The notes under the pieces were generated by a model. That model was not told where the DNA came from, made no database searches, and was given only the letters and a program-made list of their open reading frames with translations. Shown here in pieces: positions 11,426 to 26,730 of a stretch of 64,000 nucleotides of DNA. Origin of the DNA: Sipunculus nudus. Lineage: Eukaryota > Annelida > Sipuncula > Golfingiida > Sipunculidae. Both the position numbers and the translations under genes were made by a program. How positions within the stretch are numbered: the first letter of the stretch is position 1; each line of letters begins with the position of its first letter. Location of the stretch: positions 7,374,664-7,438,663 of the forward strand of contig CM049315.1 in NCBI GenBank assembly GCA_026874595.1, given 5' to 3'.

Positions 11426-13800
11426 AAGTTATAATTAATTACTATAAAATACATGCATTCTTGTATCATTTACCATTACAAATTATTTCCGATACTATAA
11501 ACATAATGTTGCCTTATGGTTTCATGATCTTATTTTTACTGTATTCAATATGCTATTCATCATCGCAGGTGACTATCTATAGCCACAACAACTATCCTTT
11601 ATCCTTTACATAAAGCATGCCTCTAACATTATTTTATTCTGCGTTTTGTTAATTTCAGTGTCATACTGTAATTAACTGAAGTAGTACCACTGAAAAATGT
11701 ACAGAGTGATTTTATTATATAATAATTCAATTCAGATTGTTCATACCATTTATAAATAAAAGAAATTTATTTGGGAAAGTAATATTTCGATTTTGCAAGT
11801 GTTAATAACTTTTTTTCCTTTTCAAATTTACAAGCATTAATTCTGCATCACAGTTTTGCCAAATATAATGTAAGCACTGTCCAAAGTGCCAGTTGTCTCA
11901 AGTTCATTGCCATTTCTAAAACAAACATCAGATTTCCCTGATATTCTACAGGAGAGTATATAAACGTTGTTAAATAAAACTATGCCTTATGGCAATGTAT
12001 TTTGTAAATGTGACCATACTTTAAACTATGCATTTGATTCCTATTTCTTGAAAATAATCAAAGTAAGATCTTTTTGAGAGTGGTGTTACCTCGTTTAAAT
12101 CAGGGTGTATTATGGTTAACATTTCTTTCAATGATGTGGGTCTTAATCATTCATGTTCAAGTGATTTAGTCTGTGTATTACCATTTGTTACTATGTATGT
12201 GAAAATCAATTTCTGTGCTAAATGTTAATGGAAAACACTCAGGTTATTTGAAATGTATTCCTATTTATAAGATTTCAGTATCATTACATATGAACCCGAG
12301 TCGTTGATATGGTGAGTGTAATAAACATATGTAATCACTAATTTCCCCCACAACAGAACCCTGGCCAAGTTCTGTTAAAGCGAGCATTCATTTATAACTT
12401 ACAAGGCCAGAATACGATCCTTCTATGTTATAAGATCAATACGTTCCGGGTGACTCCGTGTCCCAACCTTCACCGGTACAATATATCAACATCATGGGCG
12501 TGTGTTACATGTAACATAACCTTGTGACAAATATTTGTGCGTCAAGACCCACTTTAATGTATCAAATATGCTCGTGCGGGTCATGTTGAAAACTGTGTAC
12601 AAATTGTACAGTATGAGCAGAAAATACAAATAAATTGAGACAGAATAAGATTATCCAGGTTTATTTTACTCTAAGAACACGCTTTATAGCCCCTGCAGGG
12701 TAATTGCCTTAAGGCAGGTGATCCTTTTAAACATCCCTAGCATTTCAACGAAACGGTCCACGCTTGGCTTCATGGCGAGTTAAAGTAAAACGAGGCCCTC
12801 GGTTAGAAGACGTTCGAAGTCAAAAGCATATTTGACCTAAAATCAAATATTTTATTCCCTCAATTGCAGCGGTTTCTACGTATCATAATGTTACAAATTG
12901 AAAACGTATGGTTCTTTACTTTGTAAAAAGCATATTTTACCCTAGTATATATTTCATCAAGTGTAGGATCTCTGCGCATCATTACGTAATAAATTAATCA
13001 ACCTAGGTTTTATCACAATGTTAAAAGCATATATTACCTAAAATCTGTTTTAAATTAGAGCTTCAACAATGGGTAACCGGAAAGGATATTCCCAGACATA
13101 GTGACAGAGTAATTAATATTTACTGCATTCGAATGATACAGAAATGCAGAAATTGAGAATAGTTGAATACTGTACAGAGGATGACAAGCAGATAAACGGT
13201 CAGCATAGAAACACCCCGAGATGGGCAGTTGCCCTCATTATATGGTAAATAGGTTTACCTCAGTAGTAACTGAAGCATATGGATGCACTTCAATTAGCCT
13301 TTTAGTGGAGAGCAGTCACCTGTCTCATATGCAGACCATAACATGTGCGCAGGGACTCTCTGGCCAAACGGACTGATCAGCTAACACAAAAGTAATCACT
13401 GAGATTAAGAAAAATCGACGGTAGGGTTTCTCGGACATTTTTAAAATGTTTGGAGAACTTTTTATTACATAATAAACCAACTTAATAATATATGTTATGA
13501 TTATGATCGGTCCTAGGAACAAAATACGGCATTTGGGATTCAGCAATTTGCTCACGCTGCCATGTGTGTTGGAAAAGCGTTAGCCTCGCTCATGATTTTC
13601 TTTTTGAACTAATCCGAATATAAAGGACCATCATTGCAACTAAATCAGGTTTATGTAATTCAAATATTTTCATTCTTGGAACATTTTTCAAATTTCACAA
13701 CAGCGACTACAAAACACCTTTTAAAAACTGTCTATGTTTAGGCATTTTTATTTACAACCAAATCAACCAGACTAATGATCGTTTTAACCTTCTTTTGCAG
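11426..13800. other. Intergenic or upstream region of the large gene, nothing recognised
   Basis: AT-rich sequence. The first recognised exon of the large gene begins at an acceptor (cttcttttgcag, ends 13800), so an upstream untranslated exon and the promoter should lie here or further left. I could not locate either. Confidence 0.4.
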
Positions 13801-13906
13801 TTGGACTCAGACCATGAGGTTTGAAAGCCAATTTGTATTGGCTGTATTCCTGTTTTGTGTAACCTTAACAAAAGCATTGACTCCTGTTCCTCCTGAAGTT
13901 GAACAG
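13801..13906 (+). CDS. Exon 1 of the mosaic lectin gene: signal peptide
   Basis: The exon follows the acceptor cttcttttgcag and ends at the donor gtaagaatg (13907). The ATG at 13814 opens a 31-codon segment: a short basic/polar start (MRFESQ), a hydrophobic core (FVLAVFLFCVTLT), and a likely signal-peptidase site near KALT. A Pro-rich PVPPEVEQ follows. It ends in phase 0 and joins exon 2. Bases 13801-13813 are 5' UTR, so at least one untranslated exon lies upstream. The product is predicted to enter the secretory route. Confidence 0.72.
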
Positions 13907-14182
13907 GTAAGAATGAAACAGTTCAGCTGGAGCAAGAAAGTATGTGCTAGGGTGGCTGGAGCTCAGTAATTATCATACTATTTGCATCAGCGTTTGAAAT
14001 AAAGTATTATTGTTAAATTTGTAGAGGTTAAAAACATGAATTCATAACATTAAAAAATGTGCTATTCTGAAGCAAAACTCGCATAATTTTTGCTCGAAAT
14101 GCTCGAAATTTTCTGTATTTATTGTGAAGTATCTTTATATAATAATATTGTGAAATGTATATATATGTATTATAAATATGTG

Positions 14183-14227
<45 letters not shown>

Positions 14228-15979
14228 TGTGTAGTTATAACTATTCCAGATGAGTGTTCGATACTATGCATAGAGCATATCATGGTGTACTAAAAAAACG
14301 TTCCGTAATATATATTTGTATTACTTACCAGCTTAATTAGCTACTTAATTGACTTTTTCATGAAATAATTATATTTTGAGTGTACATATAGGTATATATG
14401 ATACGAAGCGTCTGCAATCAAAACAAAAAAGCAGCTTTTCAGACTCATCCGCGTCTTCTTTTAAGAAAACAGTATAATCTCTGTCAGAGTAAGTGTTGTG
14501 ATAAAAAATATGCAACTAAGTCAAATAAGAAAGTGAAAAGAGATTTGCAATTTTTGATATATTGAACAATTACTTGAAATGTAATTGTAAACCCAAATGG
14601 AAGCACGTATTAGAACTGGAAAAACAAAACAAGTGACTGCCAGCAAAAGTGGTTGAATTAGAGCACGAACATACCATGCAAGAAATTGGAATGCAAACAA
14701 AGGGCAGCTCATCAAGCAAGACACCATGTCAATGAAAAAAAAGTACTCCTGAAATATACTTAAAGATTATTGGGTTGTTTGAATATGAATATAAAAAAAT
14801 AAACTGTAAAATACTTTGCATACACATAACAGAAAGGCGGAGAGTTTATAGCCAATTAAAACAATTGATGCTATTGATGCAAGAATAGATAAGATAAACA
14901 AAAATATAACATTGGTCGGTTCCATAATCGATGTGATAGAATGGCAGTTATTACAGAAAGAGAAAGGTGCTTATTCACACGGGATTTCTAGTCAGAGATG
15001 TTCTTTATTAAAAGCTAGAGGTATTCAATTGAGTTGAACATGTTCAGAGGGGTGAAACGGTATGGTCTTGAGATGGTATTTTTTTTGCTCGGAATAGAAA
15101 AGATTTGTGTAACCTTGACACAGAAATGATCTTGACAGCCTGTTTTCAAATTAAAAGTAAAGCCTGAAATATAAGCAATGGCAATGAAAACATCTTGTCA
15201 TTAAATATCAGAGGTCTAAGACAGTAAACAAGAGAATGGGAATATAAAATTTTTTTTTATAAACGGGGTTGCAAAATGGTATTTGGTTTATTCAAGAATT
15301 ACAAAGTGGCTTATAAGTGGTCTAAAAAGTCGTGGGCAGGTTTATTGTCAACATGGTACGAAAACAAGTCGAAATGTTATGATAATAGTTCATAAAGAAG
15401 CAGATCTTAAATAATAATTGATACTGATGGTAGATATATTCTATCAAAATGTATTATTCAAGAGTGTCATTTTTATCATGTAATATATGTGCTTTAAACA
15501 CCGAGATGGAATAATTCGAGTATTTCCAAAAGCTGCTTGGTGAAAAAAGAAGTTAGATGGGTAAAAATAAAATACTAACATTATAATTGCCACAGTAATA
15601 CTCTGATATGACAGTCCTGATAAATGTAGAGTTGTTTTTGGATACTGTGTAACATTTGAAACATTTACAGAAGGAAAGCACAGATGCACAGAAAGAACTT
15701 ATCGCGTAATTTTATTTTCTGCTGAGCAGGGCATAAATGATTCATATGAAACCTTTCTTTTCAGCATTACCATTATTCTCACGAGAAAAATGAATGCATT
15801 AGATCCTATTTTCACTTTCTGTTGAAGCAGGCGAATAATGATATCAAGTTTATATTAAGCAATTTTTGCACCATATCCAATTAAGTAATTAGAATAATGA
15901 ATACATGTTTGTATGCAGTCCCTAAAGTGACATACGTGATATTTTTTTTCTGGATAAATATCGCGTTCCCTGGCGATAA

Positions 15980-16016
<37 letters not shown>

Positions 16017-16153
16017 GGCATAAATGTTTTAATTAATATTTTGTATCTTACTTTTACATGACATGAAATTAAAATTAGGCCAGATTTTATCAAATACTTA
16101 AAATACTTGACACAGTTCATCAGGGAAACTTGATACTTCCACTATCAAAACTT

Positions 16154-16186
<33 letters not shown>

Positions 16187-19100
16187 GCCTCAGGCCCCAC
16201 ATATCTGCTATTTATTATTATGGGTCCTCGGCCACCCGGTGTTAAGATGATTTAATTGATCAGGAAACAACCTAAAACATACTTAAAATAATCGGAATGT
16301 CTTAAAATTATTAAATCTGCTATATAGAAATGACGCCTTCGTTGTTGGTTTTATGATTTTATTAAAGAAACACAATATATCACATATCCCGATTATAATT
16401 AACAATATTGTCATCTTAGAACATACATACATTTTCATGCATTTTTATCATACATTTATCATCTTTTCTCCTAATATTTCTTCATTTAAAATTGCGGGAA
16501 AGTTAACAAATGATTCTCTCTTAAAAATGCGCATGAAATAATTCTATGAAACAAAATGTTGACCATTATTATCAATTGTTGTGAGTAATATCTCTCTGAA
16601 GATGGTGTAAGAGACTAAAATAGACTTAATGGGAAGATCGTGCTCGCCGGCCCTGCTTCGGGGGTTCGACCCAGCAATGGGATAGATTACGCCCACAGGG
16701 CTCGCAAGTACAGTGGTAACCGGGCCTGGTTACCGCCAGGATAAAAATCAGAGGAAGCGTGCGATAATGCCGTGTCACGTAATTCGAAAGCGGAATGGAA
16801 TTCTGCAGATGTTAATATTCAAATATTGAAAATGGTGGCGGTTACCTCCACCAAAAAAATCTTTAATAAAAGAGTAATTGTAAATGCCAAAAGTTAAGTT
16901 TGCAAATGTCAAACTCGAAAGGAGGCACAACAATCCAGGAAAATGTCCACCTGGCTCGTACTAATTAAAAGTCAAGAAACAGGGCCCAGATTTCAAAATA
17001 AGCAGTTTTTATTCTCATTCTCTAAAGGTCGGTTCTATGTTTCATTTGTTTATCGACTGGCAATTATAGAATTTGTTGGTCCTCCCATGGCACACTTGTG
17101 TTTTTTTTTAGACATCTCATCTTGTGATTTTGTACTCACGGATGTGGGGTCGGCAAATAAGTTAAATATTTCTGTTTTTTAATGTAGAACCAAATTTACA
17201 AATATACATAAATGACACAAGGTGGGTATAAAAATGATCCAGGGTAAAATAACCCTTTGGACACTGGAATATCTTCATACTAGTGTTTAGTATCTGAAGA
17301 AGAAGAACAGATTAGGTCTAAGGCCAAAAATAATTATGGGACTGTTACAACTGATAACGTAATAAATAAATGACCGATAACGTATCACTAACCAATAATG
17401 TAATGCGAAATCAAACGATAATGTAACAGATTTCCCTAGCCGTTAACGAAAAACAGAATTAATTGGTAAAGTAAAAACATTTCAGTGAACCTGACCAAAC
17501 CACATTAATATATATAAATGTCGCGCGCCATCTTCCGATCTTAAGAAGGACCGACCCAATATCCGATCATGATCTGCCGATGCAATCCTACAGCTTTGAA
17601 TTAAAAGAAAATAGATTAAATAAATAATAGTTTCTCATCTACGAGTATTATAATTTGTATATTTTATGGTATTATGTGTGGAAAGTAGCGATGGGTGGAA
17701 AGGTATAAACCTGCAAAGGTTCTATACGTGTACAATGATTTTTATTTTAAAATAAATTTAAATATGTGTATATTTTTTGTATTTCTATAGATAACAAATG
17801 TGTATAAAATATTACCAATATCATTAAATGAAAATAGGGAGATGGGCATGTGCAAAGTTGAAATTGTTTATTGGTAATTTGGCCTGACCCATCTTAAAAT
17901 GGGTCTGAACCAATAACTGACGTGAAAAATATTATCAATATCAGTAAATTACATCGGGATATGGGCCTGTTCGTGGTTGACATTGTTGATCCGTTGTTGG
18001 GTATGACTGCTAATAAACAAAGAGATAGAAACGAATAATTTGATAATCTAATTGCTAAAAAATAAAAAGAGGTCTGCAAAAAATTAAAAATGAATAAATG
18101 GGGAATAGATACTAATATATCAGAAACATGGCAAAAAGTCTAATCTCTCTTATTCAAGTATCGCTTTGTTAACCTGACATCGAGTGTATACTTAAGAGGT
18201 GGAGCATGGTGGTGTTAAAGACACAGAACGAGACACAGATAACTGTTGTACTGGTTCCTGCATCCATTATTTTGTATGCTAGATGTTGTATGCTAGATAT
18301 AGGGGAGCAGGGAACCAGCCTAGTGATCATTTGTAGCGATATTATCGCGAGGGAACGCGAAAAAGATTGCGAGGGAACGCGAAAAGATCGCGAGGGAACG
18401 CGAAAAGATCGCGAGGGAACGCGAAATAATCGCGAGGTAACGCGAAAAGATCGTGAGGGAACGCGATAAGATCGCCAGGGAACGCGAAATTATCGCGAGG
18501 GAACGCGAAAAGATCGCGAGGGAAAGCGATATTTACCCAGAAAAAAAAGTATCACGTATGTCACTTTCGGGGCTCCATATGTTTGCATTGATCAAAATCA
18601 ATTTTTACTTACAAATTACAAAAAAATGCAAAATAAAATATCTGAATAAATACGTTATGCTGAATTATAAGTTGCATCATTTATCCTAAATTTGACTCAT
18701 ATTATGTCAAATTCTGCATACACATATATTGTATTAATTTTTAAATCATAGCATGTTCAAGCTAAATGTAAAAAATATTTTTTAAAGGTAAAATTACTAA
18801 AAATTCATAATGCCACAACTTGGCATCTCTTAGATTATTCCTTAGATCACTATACAAAAACAGCTTTGTAGATTTTTAAAATCCCTTGACAAATCCGTTG
18901 CACACTGTTGCTAGGATGAGGAAGAAACAATATTTTTATGTAAGTTATGAAAATACTCAACTATAATTCAATACTGAAATTAACGTTCAATTTCACGCAT
19001 GTTCAGAAATTCGTGAATTACGCAATCTGTATTCACTATCAGTGATATGTGTGTAGAATACCCACTAGGAACGTATGAAAGCCTGTCATTATTTATAAAA

Positions 19101-19482
19101 TTTCTACACTTGCCGTAAAATACAATTCAATTTCTAATTGAAATCTTTTGTAAAATTATTTAAAATACAAATTATCTAAAATTTAAAGCAAATTAATTAA
19201 AGACGTTTTGGACTCAGATTTGGACTTGAGTTTCAAATATGTCGGACTCGGAGTAAGCGCACTTGTTCTCGAACCTTAAAGAGCTCAAGACCTATATATA
19301 CAGTGAAACCTCGTTATTTTGAACTCGCTTAAGTAGAATGTCCCGCTTATGTCGAAATTACAGACTCGATATTCTGGACAACTCTAGTTAAATTATTACC
19401 AAAATAAAACCCGCTTGCGTAAAATCTCAGAGGTGTCGAAGTTTCCTGACGGTCCTTCGACTTTGACACAACGAGGTTTCAT

Positions 19483-19524
<42 letters not shown>

Positions 19525-21200
19525 CAACCTGAAAATCAGTTACAGTTGCATGAAAAATGTATAAACAATAATCCAAAACCACAACACAAGGATACTATCC
19601 AAAAGGCAACAAAGAGATCCTACGCAACAAAGGCTAGGCAATTGCCGCGGCAAATCTCAATGGGAAATGCCTAACTTCTTCCACTGTGTACCAAGCGGTC
19701 GTGCACAGCAACGATACAGTTAATACGTACATTGGCATGACCGGAGGCCATTTTTAACAAAGGTTCTACAACCACAACAAATCATTTAAGCACAGAACTC
19801 ACTCAATCGAAACAGAACTCGCAATAATTGTGGTACCTGAAAGACAATCAACAAATAATCCAGCGTTCCAACACAACTATGACCTTTCCAAACAGTGCAA
19901 CTTGTGTTTGGCCGAAAACTGGCGATCTTAAGCTCAAGACAAAATAACTTATATTTAGCTCCGATATTGTATCAACTTGTCGCCATGGATCAAGGGCACC
20001 AAGCCATGCGAAAAAGAAATTATTTGAGAAAACCTAAGAAGATGAAAGGAAAGTGACGGCTTTATGTGAACCTTCATATAACAGAGTATCCTTCGTCAAG
20101 CATCATGTGACAAATGGACCATATGTTTTGATGTATATAGTTTGAGGTGGTCAGTGTTGATTGGTATATTCCCATATTGGGTGACCTGTAAGACCGCTTG
20201 ACACGGTTGATTTGTATGATGAATATATTAAGGCCGTCCTTCCAATGACACGAGGGTAGGGGCAGGGGAAGGAGCGTGTCCGTCACGCGCCAGCGCACTA
20301 AAGCGACCGGGGTTCCTGCACCTGGTCACAGAAAGGGTCCGAGATAGTGAACCTTAATATTTACCATAAATATATGATATGTGCACGTATTGTGGATAAA
20401 TTGAAAATGTCACCCTCTGTCAAATGAGCACTTAACACGTACCTATAAGCAACCTAAATTGTCTTGGCCTAGTTCTGGTCCAGACCCGGTCACCAAAGGG
20501 CCTAAAAAAAACCTCAAAATTTTGTTCTTTAATTAAGCGCCTTGAAATATCACAACTATAATAACTTTTCGGAACGACATAGCAGGGAGATCTTCACTTT
20601 AGGAAAACAGATATATAATTGTCATGCATTAATGGCACGGCATTCAGCCTAAAGGCTTGATGGACTCATTTGCCATTGGCTTACAGCCCGATTCTAGAAA
20701 ACATACTTCCCACTGACACACTGGAGGAGATATTATAAGGCTGAAATATTTCGGGGCAAACGTTTGCCCCATAAGGAAAACGCTCAGACGTAAAATAATA
20801 AAGGATTGTGTTCTTTTTCTTATCTTTTAGTCTCTTAATGTTTCGAGCACTTTTCATCGCAAATGTGATGTTTTTCTGTTTATTTAAACTCTATTAAAAC
20901 ATTCCCGCTGATAATGCTGATAATCAGTGTATAAATGTTGCATTAAAGCTAAGGCTGTGTCATTTTATTTTTAATTAATCTTTTTAAAGACTTAAACAGA
21001 TTTGAAAACTGATCTTAACACATACATCTTTACTTTGTTATTCTTTTCAGACGGAAACGGAGATAGGAGAGGATGATACACAAAGACTACTTAATATCGC
21101 CAGTGGAACTGAGGCCGAAAGTGATGACGTGATATTAGCTTATGAAACGGTGGAGTTTCAAGATCTGCTGACGGATTTCAAAAATAATATGGGTAAGGAT

Positions 21201-21251
<51 letters not shown>

Positions 21252-24200
21252 AATTTTACACATACATGTGTGTGTTAGAGTGAATTTGTGAAATCAGTAA
21301 ATACACGTAATCCTGAATGTTATTCTTGATTCTCCATGGGAATGTCTTAATACTGTATTTACTGAACATTAAAAGCAAATACAGGTATTTCACAAAATAA
21401 AAGGATAATTGCTACAAAGATCTAGTGAAGGATGTCTGAAGAGTATCATTTGTTTTTTAAAGGTTTAATAGCGGTGTGATTAAACTGATTATTAGTTAAG
21501 TGTGATATACTTTTAAACATACTCGTACCCTCCAATTCGAAGTTTCTTATATCACAATTCGGGAATTTTCAGTTGCAGGTACATTTTTAATTTTGATTAA
21601 AATGATTTAAAAATTATTTTATTTAAAATTTCCTTTAAAAATCAGGTATACACATATAAGGTTTCCTTCCCAGTGCTGCTAGGTTACTTCATTTTAGTTT
21701 TCATAAATCCAGCGACAAATTATTCAATACATAAGAGAATCATTTACATCATAGGCATTCACGGCAAACGTAAGCGCATGGGGTCACACGGCAACTGTAC
21801 GGTGCAAAATTATTTCAGTCCCATAAGGATACCTACCTCAAGAGACTGAAAACCGTGCTGTAACCTCGGTATGGGTGCCCGCCAGTGGCTTGTGATAGAT
21901 TTTATGTGGGACCATCCATGACAATCTTGCGACAGGTCCTATGTGATTATGACTGTCTCGAGAACACTCTTCAACCGATCGCTGGTCGTGAGTTGCCACA
22001 GCAAAAGACCTTCTAAAGACGGTCGTTTGATTGTTGGATGCATATGAGAAGAAGTTTAAGAAAGAAATAAATATTGATATGATAAAAATATACAATTCAA
22101 ACATCAAGATGTATGACAAAACAGACTAAATAAGTTGAATTTGCATGCACTCAAAAGGTATGCCATTACTGAGCATTTTTAAAAATAAGTTTTACCGTTC
22201 GATGTGCAAGTAAATGGGTAAATGCAGCAACATATCAATACCATCATAACTAGAATTTACCAAATTTGCCTATTTTTATACACTTGAAACCTGTCTAAAT
22301 AAATTTTGGAACCCCAAAACACACCTGCAATGAATTCTATGAGAAATATCAGCATATTAAATGATATTTTTTGTTTTTATTTTAGATATTTATTAGAGTA
22401 TTAATAAGATAACCATAATGCAAAGTTTCCAGTTTCTTTTATTTTTTGCACAATTCTTCTTAATATTGAGTTTAACCATTGAACCATCAACTCACGACTT
22501 TTCACGGCATTTTGAAACTACCGAATCAAAAACCCTTTTTCTTTTCATATGGTTGCTTTAATTACAATATAAGTCGAAAGACAAGGACCATATTGGTTTA
22601 TTATGAGTAGAAAAAAGGCTTTCAGATTGTTCTGCAGTTTGCCATTTATATTGTTGTAGCCCCATACGGTGGTGTTGGAGACTCCGAGTTGCGATATCAA
22701 CTGAATGAAATGTTGTACGATTTCAATCATCCAGAGGACGACCGATATCGTAACGAATACACTTACTTCTCAAGGTACGCGGTTACTCAGCCTATTATAC
22801 AAAAAATTTGTTTAGTTTACTCATAAATTACAGTTAATCTGTTGAACGGAAAATTTTGCAATCTAGGAAATCACTCTTCCTTTCACTAAATTAACAAAAT
22901 CTTCAGAATATGAAGAAAAATAAGTAAATTAATGATATTATGTCACACATATATAAATCGCGCATTTTACAAAACGTTTAATTAATCTATAATCCCCTGT
23001 AGAGAGTATAATGTTCCAGGCGTGAATCCACAGTGGGTGTTCCTGTCGGTCAATGGTCTCCGCTCCCGATTTCCTCAACATTTTGGTGAACTATGCTACA
23101 TTCTGTTACAATATTTGCGACAAATATAATAAAATGTACTATTGAACATACTTTGATTTAAATGCTCACAATAATTTAGTTGCCCCAGGCAAATTGCATA
23201 ATAAGGTTTTTAATTGTATCCATTTACGTTGCGTGTCAATTCTTTAATTCATTTTCTAACTGTTATCTCCAAATATACAAATTATTAAAAAAAAACAAAT
23301 CCTACGAGATAATAAGTACTATGACTGAAGCATAGAAAGTTAAAAAAAACCATGCTTGCACATTCACACGATCTCAAGTTTCTTTCTCTTTGTTTAATAT
23401 TTTACATCAGTAGACGGAATTGATATGTGCCGTTCTTCTTGGCACCATCCTGGTTTCGGGTATTATTGCTCGTAGCCGATTCACAGTGATTTGTTAACGA
23501 AAGGACAGCTTCCGATTGTAACACATACATAATTCTATACTAAGTTGTGAAAGATTTGTGAAATGTTCTATTGATGATTATTTTTGTGTGTGTTGGATGA
23601 ACTGGTCGTGACTGTTGCTCCTAATTGTTCCCGGGCTCTTCTGAATAAACAATCAATGACTTTAAAAACCTACTGGTGCCTTGTATGGTTGAAAAACAAT
23701 TCCATTGAAACGGCAGAATTTAATATATTCATAGCAGCTGTCATCTTTAGTCAAAACAACAATATGATTTTAAGAGAAATTGCTCCTAGGTTTACATGAC
23801 ACAATCTCATCTAAGAGATATTTTATTAAAAATATTAATTTGAAGATGATCCCTTGTTACTCCTCTTCTATCATCCCGTTGCACCAAACAGTTGGAATCT
23901 GTGGACACGATTTTTCAAAACCGGGACTCAAAACTCATAAAATATACAATTATTGTTTCTAAGTGGCGCATTACCTTCCTCAGCGGTACTTTCAGACATT
24001 ACAATGAATGCCTTCTGCATCCTTATATATATATAATATATACATATTACATTCTATTTCACTTTGCTAATGTATAGTAAACTAGTTGTACCTGGATCAA
24101 GCATAACAGAGGTGTCAAATACCATTGAATGAGGTTAATATTCCTAATTCTGATCTCGAACTAAATCATTCTTCAGAAGCACAAAAGCATAATACATATA

Positions 24201-26682
24201 TTTCCACACAGACTGTGTCGCCATCTGCTTGAGACGGAATATGTACAAACTCGGGTTCGCCGAACTACCGGATACCTTCCAAAACTTACTCTGGATATGG
24301 AAATGGCCTGCAGAGAATTTCGGGTACAACCCACTGAACAAAACCTTGAGAAGTACGTATGTTAATTTTCCAGATATTCATGTTGAATTAAACGTTTCCG
24401 ATTTTTTCAGCGTTATTTAGAAAAGAGGTTTTAAAGTGCCCAACTATTGAGAGGAGCTGTACTATAAAACACACTTACTTCTGTTCGACAGCTCTGTTTC
24501 GTAAGGCCCCGTGTTGGTCTTCATTCATCAGGAACACTGATCGTCGTGTAGGGACTCTTGTAACTGATCAGCAGGTGTTTGTCCTGTGGCTGCATGTCGT
24601 TGCGATTTCATTTCTTTTGTTAAGGCTGCATAGTAAGGGGCTGTTAATAATGAAGTACTTTTATTCCAAACAAAGATTATATGATCTAGCTAAAGAGTAG
24701 TACGCTCTGGCTTTGATAAAAAAAATCCTACATTGTATGGTGTTTGTACATCTTCAGTCCTTCAGTTCCAAATGTATTTACTTTGTGTCGTGTAATTTCG
24801 TCTCTTTTCGTTTCTCAAGCTGGATGTATGGTATGTCTAGTGTGGTTTCCAATGTGTTTTCTCTTAAACCGATGTTTCTTTCTTCTCGGAGGCTGGCTAG
24901 CCGTGTCAAGGCGCCTGGTATACCATTTTTGTTGTTTTACAGTTACCGTCTAATTTGTTTGTCTCTGCAGTTGCATTTCTTCGGTTAGGTTTGTTGCGCA
25001 TTGTATTTGTTCCGTTTGTTTGGAAAGTCGGTAGGGACATAGCTATTAAAATTTTGAACGATAGGTCTGAGATTGGTTTCATCTTATCCAAAATTAATTC
25101 TGTAAGACTTCCTATACCTAAAATAATAGGTCTGCCTGGTTTACCTTGCTTATGAATTTTAGGGAGCGTGTAGAATACGCCTAATTTTGGGATGTGTGGT
25201 ATGAATGCACTTGAAAAGTTCTCGTTGAATGTTTTTTTTTTAAAAAGTGAACATGAGTTCAATTCATTAAGGAAAATTCAGTAGGATCTCTGTCTACATT
25301 TTTGCAATATTTCTCATCACCGATGGGCGATAGGCCTCTTTTACGTAATCTGTTTCGTCCTGTATTAACGTGCCACCTACTTTATCGGCGGATTTGATTA
25401 TCATTTCTTTAATGTGTTTTTTTTTTACCTTTTATTCAAACTTTCCAAACTGATCATATTTCCAAATGCATTAATATACATTGTTTATACCGCATTTAAG
25501 TTTATGTCCTGACGGGAGTGTCCAAATGTTGTTACAGGTTCTGTCTTTATTTGCTCCAGTTTAAAAGTTTATGTCCTGACGGGAGTGTCCAAATGTTGTT
25601 ACAGTTTCTGTCTTTAATTGCTCCAGTTAGTTTTTCAGGTTCATCAGAGAGTGAGTTGTCATGATGGATATATTTTCTCTGGAAAAAAGTTCAAGTCTCC
25701 ATAAAGTTGGATGGTATCGATTTTAGACGAAGGGCAAAATTTCAAGCACTTTGAAAAGAGACTGTTGTCTTAATCTGTTAGTGTATGTTTGAACAGATTG
25801 ATAATTTTAAATTTGTAAAGTAATGGAGCAAGTAGGTTTGTAAATTTTCTCTTTCCTGTTGATTATTTTCGTTATCTTTATGGTTCACACAAAGCATCCC
25901 GGCTCGGTTACCAGGTAGTTCATCTACTCTGTATTTATGTTGTTCATGTTGTAAGAGTTTCTCAAACTTATCTTATTCTTTTTAAATATTTTCTGGAGAT
26001 CGCCATGGTATTTATTTCTACATATATGATTATCTCTTCACTTGGTTGGTGCTTCCTAGTATTTTCCAGGTACTGTTCTTTGATTGACCTCTGTTTGCTG
26101 TACATTATGTTTATGAAATGGTTCGTAAGTTTTCTGAATCTGTTTTGCATTGCTTGACTACCCATGGCGTGCTGTATGGTGTTTTCAGCGGGTAAAATAT
26201 TTTATGTCCCTAATGAATGAGATCTGCTTTCCTTCATTGTGTCAGGAAGTATAAATCACAATTTACCTTTGCCACCATCTTCTTCAAATTCAGTAGTTCT
26301 CACTTGATCTAGATGTGGCCTCGTATCAAATAAGTATCAATGATACTTAATGGTATATCGGTGGCGATGTTAGTCTGTAGTCGAAGTGAAGGTAAAGAGC
26401 AAGTGTGAGGCCTTATAGATAGACTAACTTATTTATTAAAAAAAACACACAGGCTTCTTCGTCAGGTGGTAAGTGGGTATGGGTCCTAGCATGTGTTTAT
26501 ATGTGATGGTCTATCCCGCCCATACCATCGGACCCGTTTGTTGTTCCATGCTAGGTCGCCGGTATGCAAAGGAAATAATATAAATAATCGTAAGTAACAT
26601 AATAAACTTATTACATTATAATATAACGAGGGATAATTATGCAAAAATGTGGCAATAAATATCAACATAATATTAAATACAC

Positions 26683-26730
<48 letters not shown>

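Larger units (their letters stand above)
13907..21050. other. Intron 1 (7.1 kb)
   Basis: Holds several TA microsatellites, a SINE-like element (~16630-16868), a 21-bp minisatellite (18343-18531) and a TIR element (19301-19484). No coding exon that continues phase 0 was seen. An 18-base perfect palindrome, GGGGCAAACGTTTGCCCC, lies at 20753-20770. Confidence 0.6.

Noticed and set aside
18206-18689. Open frames with a charged RKDREGT repeat
   Set aside because: They follow from a 21-bp minisatellite, whose period keeps the frame open; there are no splice sites joining it to a gene.
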